Origin: JAAYDH01 sp035353055
Lineage (GTDB): Bacteria; Bacillota_I; Bacilli_A; RFN20; CAG-826
Assembly (NCBI GenBank): GCA_035353055.1
Contig: DAOPYW010000020.1
Coordinates: forward strand, 1 to 16,601
Length of the DNA stretch: 16,601 bases
Direction of reading: 5' to 3'
Shown here: one piece after another, positions 6,957 through 11,963 of the stretch
How positions within the stretch are numbered: position 1 is the first letter of the stretch
Layout of the letters: the number at the start of each line of letters is the position of its first letter
Notes under the pieces: model-generated
What the model saw: the letters and a program-made list of their open reading frames with translations, nothing else
Told to the model about the DNA's origin: nothing
Database searches by the model: none
Position numbers and translations under genes: made by a program

Positions 6957-7949
6957 TTAATCAATTAGTTTTCCTTCAAAGAAGGACTTGTTGTCGGCGA
7001 TATTAATCAATATCTCACCGGTATTGAAAATTGCCATTTCATTGGAATTTCCACGGCATTTAATAATTGGTTTTTTTACTCCCAACACGATTCCTCCTCC
7101 TAAAGAGGAGATATCATAGACTTTCATCAAATGATGAACAAGTGGCATGATATCTGGCTGATTGTGAGCTTTGGAATAGACCACCATTTCTTTAATCAGC
7201 CGAGCGGCTGTTCCTTCGGTGACCTTCAAAACTAAGTTGCCAGCAAACCCATCAGCAACCAGCACATCGCAATCGCCCGACAAGGCATTATTGCCTTCAA
7301 TGTTGCCAACAAAATTAAGCGTCGAATCAGAAGAAAGAATGCCATGAACTTCCTTCACTAATTTATTGCCCTTGCTCGATTCTGCTCCGTTAGAGAGAAG
7401 GCCAATTTTTGGGCTTTCAATTTTATATAGTTGCCTCATTAAATCTCTTCCAAGGCAAGCAAACTCATGAAGCTGAGCTGGAAGGCAATCGACTGAGGCT
7501 CCTGTGTCGACTAAACAAACGAATTCCCCCACCTTTGCAGAGGGCAAAATCGAAGCCATGCATGGCCTTGTTAAATTTTCAGTGGCTAAATAACGAAATG
7601 ATCCCATTAAAATGGAACCGCTGCTTCCAGCGGTTAGCAAGCCGATTGCTTCTTCATCTTCCGCGAGGGCTTGCTCGGCGAGGAAAATGGAAGCATCAGA
7701 TTTTTGAAATATTGCCATTCCAGGGTTATCAAAGTTATTAACGAATAAGTCAGTGTGGATAATATTTATTCTCGGGTCATCTTTAAAACCATGCTTCGCC
7801 AATTCAGAAAGAATCATTTGCTTGCTGCCAACAAAAGTAATATTTAACTCTGGATGGTGCTCAAGTAAAATGCATCCCCCATTAATGACGGTTTCTGGTC
7901 CCTTATCACTGCCAAAAATATCAATGATAATACGTTTTTTCTTATTCAT
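6957..7949 (-). CDS. plsX: Phosphate acyltransferase PlsX
   Basis: This 330-residue protein is of normal PlsX length. PlsX converts acyl-ACP and inorganic phosphate to acyl-phosphate at the membrane surface, the substrate for PlsY in phosphatidic acid synthesis. Recognisable blocks are TAGSSGSILMGS, RPCMASILPS, LVDTGASVDCLPAQL, KIGLLSNGAESSKGN, VGNIEGNNAL, VADGFAGNLVLKVTEG and the C-terminal GGGIVLGVKKPIIKCRGNS. Several positions depart from the textbook family: the N-terminal MGGD is FGSD here, and GTEEGKG is GAESSKG. It is therefore a diverged but complete member. A strong AGGAGG site precedes ATG 7949. It is the first gene of plsX-acpP-degV, and a 14-bp palindrome sits at its predicted transcription start. 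Confidence 0.88.
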   Translation of the reverse strand: MNKKKRIIIDIFGSDKGPETVINGGCILLEHHPELNITFVGSKQMILSELAKHGFKDDPRINIIHTDLFVNNFDNPGMAIFQKSDASIFLAEQALAEDEEAIGLLTAGSSGSILMGSFRYLATENLTRPCMASILPSAKVGEFVCLVDTGASVDCLPAQLHEFACLGRDLMRQLYKIESPKIGLLSNGAESSKGNKLVKEVHGILSSDSTLNFVGNIEGNNALSGDCDVLVADGFAGNLVLKVTEGTAARLIKEMVVYSKAHNQPDIMPLVHHLMKVYDISSLGGGIVLGVKKPIIKCRGNSNEMAIFNTGEILINIADNKSFFEGKLID

Positions 7950-7965
7950 GCAATCCTCCTCGGAT

Positions 7966-7984
7966 TATCAATATTGATAGTATA
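7966..7984 (-). promoter_or_regulatory. plsX operon -10 element with overlapping 14-bp palindromic operator
   Basis: On the minus strand a -10-like TATACT (7984-7979) is immediately followed by the perfect palindrome TATCAATATTGATA (7979-7966), which would cover the predicted start near 7972. The -35 is weak (TTCGAA, about 18 bp upstream). AGGAGG follows at 7960-7955. A palindrome on the start site is a classic repressor position. In Bacillus, plsX is controlled by FapR, but this palindrome does not clearly match the FapR site as I remember it. Confidence 0.5.
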
Positions 7985-7995
7985 TAACACAATAA

Positions 7996-8020
7996 GCCCT
8001 AATTCGAAAAGAAAAAGGGC
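7996..8020 (-). terminator. Weak terminator-like hairpin after the HIT gene
   Basis: GCCCT (8020-8016 on the minus strand) can pair with AGGGC (8000-7996) across a long T-rich loop, followed by TTATTGTGTT. The stem is only 5 bp, so it would allow read-through into plsX. Its position between the HIT stop codon and the plsX promoter is what makes it plausible. Confidence 0.35.
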
Positions 8021-8048
8021 AAAATTTTAATAGAAAAATCAAAAAAGA

Positions 8049-8423
8049 TTAATAATCAACTTTCGGTTTACGCAATATTTTGCGCACTCCACCGCGGGGA
8101 TTATCGCAATCGCCACGATAGCGAGGAATGATGTGCATGTGGCAGTGCATTACTGTCTGCCCAGCTAATTCTCCGCAATTGAAACCGATATTAAAAGCGT
8201 CTGGATGATATTTTTCTTCGAGATATTGCTTAACCTTCACGGCCAATTCATGAAAGGCGACCACTTCCTCGTCTGTTAATTCGAAAAAGGTCTCAGCATG
8301 CCGTTTAGAAATAATTAAAGTATGCCCTTCAGAAACTGGGTAGTGATCCAATATTGCATAGGCCATTTGATTTTCAAATAAATAGCCTTTATCTTCTCTT
8401 ATGTGGCAGAACGGGCAATCCAT
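8049..8423 (-). CDS. HIT family nucleotide hydrolase
   Basis: This 124-residue histidine-triad protein carries HCHMHI (His93, His95, His97) preceded by GQTVM, with CPFC at residues 3-6 forming half of a probable structural zinc site. HIT proteins hydrolyse or transfer nucleotides from adenylated or dinucleotide substrates (Hint, Fhit and related groups). The length and N-terminal CxxC resemble bacterial HinT-like members. ATG 8423 is used because it gives the canonical MDCPFC start. A 24-residue upstream extension in the same frame would lie inside the preceding gene. The start codon shares its A with the TAA stop of the ThyX-like gene (TAATG), so translation is coupled. As the last gene of a nucleotide operon it may clean up nucleotide by-products, but this is inference. 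Confidence 0.9.
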   Translation of the reverse strand: MDCPFCHIREDKGYLFENQMAYAILDHYPVSEGHTLIISKRHAETFFELTDEEVVAFHELAVKVKQYLEEKYHPDAFNIGFNCGELAGQTVMHCHMHIIPRYRGDCDNPRGGVRKILRKPKVDY

Positions 8424-9016
8424 TAGATATTCCTCACATTTGTTAATTCTAAAAAGTCTGGTAGCGTGTCGCACCAAGCGCAAAAAGTATGCCATTCGGT
8501 CAAGCGATGAGCTCGGCGCTGAATATACATGGTCTTTAACTGCTGATAATTAGTCGTCATTGTGGCTCCGAGGCAAAATCCACAAGGAAGAGAAGCTACT
8601 AATTCTCTCCATTTATTGGTCTTTTCTGGTGAATCATCGGGAATTTGCAGGTATTTTTCTTTCAATTTCTCAACTAGTTCCACTACTTCAGAATTGGTGT
8701 CAGAAGCACACTGAGTTTGAACGTTGAATTTCAATAAGCAGTGCATTGTCGATTGGCTAGACACGAAATCAAACCAATGATAACGCTGAGCTTGCTTCCA
8801 CCAATAGAGTGGAGCAGTAACATCCATTTGGACAATAATTCCTTTAAGAAAATTGTCGTGGCCTAATCCATTTCTAGCACCGCCAAGTTTCTGAGCTCTG
8901 AGTTTGTCTTTATCATTCACATCACTATTGTCGATAATAGTCCTCATAGGGTTGCCCGATGCTTTATAAGCTTTGTCTAGGCCGTATACTGAAGTATTCT
9001 CAATTTTGAATTCCAT
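8423..9016 (-). CDS. Divergent ThyX-like protein (candidate flavin-dependent thymidylate synthase)
   Basis: This 197-residue protein would usually be called hypothetical. Its centre follows the ThyX layout. GHDNFLKGI (His53) corresponds to the HxSPFEH strand. MDVTAPLYWWKQAQRYHW lines up with the hydrophobic helix that ends in ThyX's RHR. FDFVSSQSTMH (Ser86, Ser87, Gln88, Ser89) sits where SxNEQSxRY lies. Near the C-terminus NYQQLKTMYIQRRAHRLTEW (residues 156-175) resembles the ThyX helix with its essential arginine and the H/E-W pair. ThyX methylates dUMP using methylene-tetrahydrofolate and FAD. Neighbours fit exactly: dCMP deaminase makes dUMP and FolD handles the folate. Its ATG is 2 bp after folD, with AGGA eight bases before it. 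The canonical RHRxxSxNExSxRY is not intact, so activity is unproven. CGFC (145-148) is an extra feature. Confidence 0.6.
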   Translation of the reverse strand: MEFKIENTSVYGLDKAYKASGNPMRTIIDNSDVNDKDKLRAQKLGGARNGLGHDNFLKGIIVQMDVTAPLYWWKQAQRYHWFDFVSSQSTMHCLLKFNVQTQCASDTNSEVVELVEKLKEKYLQIPDDSPEKTNKWRELVASLPCGFCLGATMTTNYQQLKTMYIQRRAHRLTEWHTFCAWCDTLPDFLELTNVRNI

Positions 9017-9018
9017 AA

Positions 9019-9807
9019 TTATTGTCCTACAATTTCTAAAAGATTTTCAAATAATGCTAGTCTAGTTAACAAGCCGACACCTCCAGGAACTGGAGTTTGC
9101 ATTTTCACTGGCAAGTCAGTTACGGCATCGCCGTGCAAGCCGCTTTCATCTCTGGTAATTCCGACATCGATGACAACTGCGTCACTCTTATAGGTAAAAC
9201 TGTGATCGAGGAAACCTTTTTTTCCAATGGCCACGACAATAATATCGGCGTGAGAGATATAAAATTCTTTGTCTTCCCGAGTTGTTTTCGAATGCAAGAC
9301 TGTTACATTGGCGCTCTCTTTTAAAAGCAGATGAGCCATTGGCTTTCCAACGATATTGCTTCGCCCTAATACCACGGCATTTTTTCCTAAAATTGCGATA
9401 TTTTCGTGATGAAGGTAATTCATTATTCCCTTTGGAGTGCAGGGTGATAGTTTGCTTAAGGGATGGAAACCATCGACATCTTTATTTGGGTTAATGGCAA
9501 GTTTAATTTTGTTTTCATCAATTTGCTGAGGTAATGGCATCTGGACAATAAAACCATCAACACTTTTATCGCGATTGAGTCTTTCAATTGTTCTGAGTGC
9601 CTCGGCTTCGCTGACATCAAGCGGGAGTTTGATAAGTTCCGCTTTAACACCTAATTCTTCAGCATCTTTTAGTTTTCCGTGAACATAAGCATTGCTTCCG
9701 GCATCTTCGTTAATCTGCACGATAACCAAAAAAGGTGGTCTTGCCATTTTGCTGACTTGATCTTTAATTTCTTCTTTGCGGACTTTTACATATTCTTTTA
9801 TTGTCAT
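9019..9807 (-). CDS. folD: Methylenetetrahydrofolate dehydrogenase/cyclohydrolase FolD
   Basis: This 262-residue bifunctional enzyme interconverts 5,10-methylene-, methenyl- and 10-formyl-tetrahydrofolate in the cytoplasm with NAD(P). Visible features are YVHGK with catalytic Lys45, QMPLPQQID, KDVDGFHP, PCTPKGIMNYL, the dinucleotide-binding VVLGRSNIVGKPMAHLLL, and the C-terminal TPVPGGVGLLTR. It is about 20 residues shorter than usual because the first strand (commonly ILDGK) is replaced by MTIKEYVKVRKEE. ATG 9807 is chosen because it lies one base after the dCMP deaminase stop, and earlier codons would run back inside that gene. There is no clear ribosome binding site, so it is probably translated by coupling. 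It supplies or balances the folate needed by the ThyX-like neighbour. Confidence 0.95.
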   Translation of the reverse strand: MTIKEYVKVRKEEIKDQVSKMARPPFLVIVQINEDAGSNAYVHGKLKDAEELGVKAELIKLPLDVSEAEALRTIERLNRDKSVDGFIVQMPLPQQIDENKIKLAINPNKDVDGFHPLSKLSPCTPKGIMNYLHHENIAILGKNAVVLGRSNIVGKPMAHLLLKESANVTVLHSKTTREDKEFYISHADIIVVAIGKKGFLDHSFTYKSDAVVIDVGITRDESGLHGDAVTDLPVKMQTPVPGGVGLLTRLALFENLLEIVGQ

Positions 9808-9808
9808 A

Positions 9809-10282
9809 TTATTTTGCCGTAATTTGGATTTCTCGCCCTTGATACTGGCGAATTTTGACACCCGCTAAGTTCAGCATCTTTATTGATGCTTGAATAGCGA
9901 TTGTATCTTTATACTTATTGGAAACATAGACGATTTCTTTAATGCCGACTTGAATAATGGCTTTAGCGCATTCATTGCATGGAAATAGCGAAACATATAG
10001 CGTGCACCCGCGGAGAGCGCTTCCATTTCTAGTATTTAAGATAGCGTTCATTTCAGCATGGCAAACATATAAATATTTGCTATCCAAACCATCACCTTTT
10101 TCCCAAGATAATTGGCAGTCATCGATATGACGCGGCATACCATTGTATCCAATAGAGACAACTTTTTTGTCATCGTCGACAATGCAGGCACCAACTTGAG
10201 TGCTGGGATCTTTGCTTCTCAAAGCAGAGAGCTGGGCGATACCCATAAAATATTCATCCCAATTGATAATTAATTTTTCCAT
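9809..10282 (-). CDS. dCMP deaminase
   Basis: This 157-residue member of the zinc-dependent deoxycytidylate deaminase family converts dCMP to dUMP, the substrate for thymidylate synthesis. The zinc and proton-shuttle residues are seen as HAEMNAI (His75, Glu77) and PCNECAKAII (Cys102, Cys105). The N-terminal SKDPSTQVGACIVD segment is typical of this family (ComEB type in Bacillus). It is the first gene of the operon with folD, the ThyX-like gene and the HIT gene. ATG 10282 has no Shine-Dalgarno sequence, and the best promoter ends only six bases before it, so its mRNA may be leaderless. The family members are often regulated by dCTP/dTTP, but this cannot be judged here. Confidence 0.93.
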   Translation of the reverse strand: MEKLIINWDEYFMGIAQLSALRSKDPSTQVGACIVDDDKKVVSIGYNGMPRHIDDCQLSWEKGDGLDSKYLYVCHAEMNAILNTRNGSALRGCTLYVSLFPCNECAKAIIQVGIKEIVYVSNKYKDTIAIQASIKMLNLAGVKIRQYQGREIQITAK

Positions 10283-10288
10283 GAAGTT

Positions 10289-10297
10289 ATTGTATCA
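10289..10297 (-). promoter_or_regulatory. Extended -10 promoter of the dCMP deaminase operon
   Basis: TGATACAAT on the minus strand is an extended -10 (TGn plus TACAAT), and no good -35 is visible. It ends six bases before ATG 10282, so transcription should begin at or next to the start codon. Confidence 0.5.
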
Positions 10298-10338
10298 AAA
10301 TACTGTGGCATATCATAGTTTTTTATGTATAAAAAAGA

Positions 10339-10368
10339 ATGACTTATATCACAAATATGCTCTATAAT
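10339..10368 (+). promoter_or_regulatory. Promoter of the radical-SAM activase gene
   Basis: ATGACT (-35-like, 4 of 6 matches, 10339-10344) is followed after 18 bp by a perfect TATAAT (10363-10368). The start codon at 10378 is nine bases further on, so the leader would be zero to a few bases long. It is divergent from the dCMP deaminase promoter. Confidence 0.6.
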
Positions 10369-10377
10369 AATTAAACT

Positions 10378-11064
10378 ATGGAATTCGCCGGAATTGACAC
10401 CTTTTCTCTTCTTGATTATGACAACTATGTCTCAGCAGTTTTGTTTGCTCCGACATGCAATTTTCGCTGCCCTTTTTGCCATAATGGTGAGACAGTGCTA
10501 AAAAGTGATAAACGGATTCCATTTTCAGAAATCATCGATTATTTGAAAGCCAAAAAGAGTTTAATCGATGCGGTTGTTATAACGGGTGGAGAACCCACAT
10601 TAATGCCAGAATTAAAAGAGAGAATTGAGCAGATTAAGAGCCTTGGTTTTTTGATCAAACTTGATACCAACGGAACGAACTGTAATGCTCTAAAAAATCT
10701 CGTTGATAATCATCTCTTAAACTATGTAGCCATGGATGTCAAAAATAGTTTATCTATGTATGCAAAAACTTGCGGCGTCTCGATATTTGATGAAGGTGAA
10801 ATTATAAAAACAATTAATTATTTGAAGGATAATCATATTGAATACGAATTCCGCACTACTCTCGTCGAAGAATATCATGACGAAGATAGCATAGAAAATC
10901 TTGGAAGAATTATTAAAGGCGCTAAAGTCTTATATTTGCAAAAATTTGTCGATCGAGAGGGCGTAATAAAAAAAGGACTCCATGAAGTCCCATTTGAAAA
11001 AGCTAAATTGTTTCAAAATATACTGCAAAAATATGTTAAAATAGTTGAATTGCGCGGTTATTAA
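10378..11064 (+). CDS. nrdG: Anaerobic ribonucleotide reductase activating protein (radical SAM, NrdG2-like)
   Basis: This 228-residue radical S-adenosylmethionine enzyme generates the glycyl radical on NrdD. The [4Fe-4S] cluster ligands are CNFRCPFC (Cys27, Cys31, Cys34), followed by the SAM-binding GGEP (70-73) and KLDTNGT. The N-terminal EFAGIDTFSLLDYDN is the pattern seen in the NrdG2-type (longer) activases, which also resemble pyruvate formate-lyase activase. The presence of nrdD next door on the opposite strand supports the assignment. There is no ribosome binding site before ATG 10378. The gene is convergent with trxB, and the two stop codons overlap (TTAA, 11061-11064), so the transcripts must be antisense at their ends unless termination happens inside a gene. 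Confidence 0.88.
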   Translation: MEFAGIDTFSLLDYDNYVSAVLFAPTCNFRCPFCHNGETVLKSDKRIPFSEIIDYLKAKKSLIDAVVITGGEPTLMPELKERIEQIKSLGFLIKLDTNGTNCNALKNLVDNHLLNYVAMDVKNSLSMYAKTCGVSIFDEGEIIKTINYLKDNHIEYEFRTTLVEEYHDEDSIENLGRIIKGAKVLYLQKFVDREGVIKKGLHEVPFEKAKLFQNILQKYVKIVELRGY

Positions 11065-11963
11065 CCAATATATTTAACTGCTTCTAAAGCGGCAATCGCT
11101 CCATCATTGCAGGCGGTCACCAGTTGGCGAACTGTCTTTTTTCTTGTGTCGCCAACAGCGAACAAGCCACTAGTCTTAGTCCTCATATTTTCGTCGGTAA
11201 CGATAAAACCCTTTTCCAAATCAACCAAACTGCTGAACAATTCATTGTGGGGTAATTGACCAATGGCGATAAACACATTATTTGTCTGATAGGAATGACG
11301 GGTATAATCCTTAGTATTTTCGAAGACAAGACCAGTCAGTTCATCCCCGCCTTGATATTCCACCAAATTCATAAAAGGTCTAATAATAATATTGTCTATT
11401 TTTTTAACTTTATCGATGAGTACTTCATCCCCGAATAATTTATCAAAAAGAGTGAACATGTGAACTTTTGGGCAATAGTTCGAAAGCATGATTGCGTATT
11501 GCAATGCTGTATTAGCATCACCTACTAAATAAACTTCTTGTCCTTTGTAAAAAGCGCCATCGCAAACTGCGCAAAAAGATATGCCTTTTCCAATCAGATG
11601 CTCCTCGTTAGGAAGATTCATGTGCCGATGAGTAACACCGTTAGCAATAATCACACTTTTAGCCAGGTGAATACCATAATTTGTCGTCGCTTTAAAAAGT
11701 CCATTCTCCTTAGTTAAACTAAGGACATCTTCCAATTCAAACTCAGCGCCTAAATCAGTGATTTGGCTAAACAGTTGATCAGAAAAATCCAGCCCGGATA
11801 TTTCTTTGATAGAAGGAAAATTCTCCACGCGGGGGGAAGTGGCGATTTGGCCACCAAAGTTTTCTTTTTCTAAAATTAAAACATTCTTGCCGCTCCTTAG
11901 CACATAGAGAGCAGCAGTCATTCCTGATGGTCCTCCGCCAATAATCAAAACATCATGCACCAT
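11061..11963 (-). CDS. trxB: Thioredoxin reductase-like flavoprotein lacking the NADPH signature
   Basis: This 300-residue protein has the low-molecular-weight thioredoxin reductase fold. The FAD-binding site is IIGGGPSGMTAA (residues 7-18), the redox-active disulfide is CAVCDG (Cys131, Cys134), and the C-terminal FAD motif is FAVGDTRKKTVRQLVTA. The pyridine-nucleotide domain is aberrant. The usual GxGxxA motif reads GDANTA (148-153), and the 2'-phosphate-binding HRRxxxR is replaced by the segment around FTLFDKLFGDE (170-180). It may therefore use NADH, or, like the ferredoxin-dependent flavin thioredoxin reductases known in clostridia, take electrons from ferredoxin or flavodoxin. It starts 11 bp inside the end of nrdD, so the two proteins are probably made together, and the fused redoxin of NrdD is its likely partner. 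Confidence 0.9.
   Translation of the reverse strand: MVHDVLIIGGGPSGMTAALYVLRSGKNVLILEKENFGGQIATSPRVENFPSIKEISGLDFSDQLFSQITDLGAEFELEDVLSLTKENGLFKATTNYGIHLAKSVIIANGVTHRHMNLPNEEHLIGKGISFCAVCDGAFYKGQEVYLVGDANTALQYAIMLSNYCPKVHMFTLFDKLFGDEVLIDKVKKIDNIIIRPFMNLVEYQGGDELTGLVFENTKDYTRHSYQTNNVFIAIGQLPHNELFSSLVDLEKGFIVTDENMRTKTSGLFAVGDTRKKTVRQLVTACNDGAIAALEAVKYIG

Noticed and set aside
8424..8495. 24-residue N-terminal extension of the HIT protein
   Set aside because: It would overlap the ThyX-like gene extensively, while the internal ATG gives the canonical MDCPFC start in a TAATG coupling arrangement.
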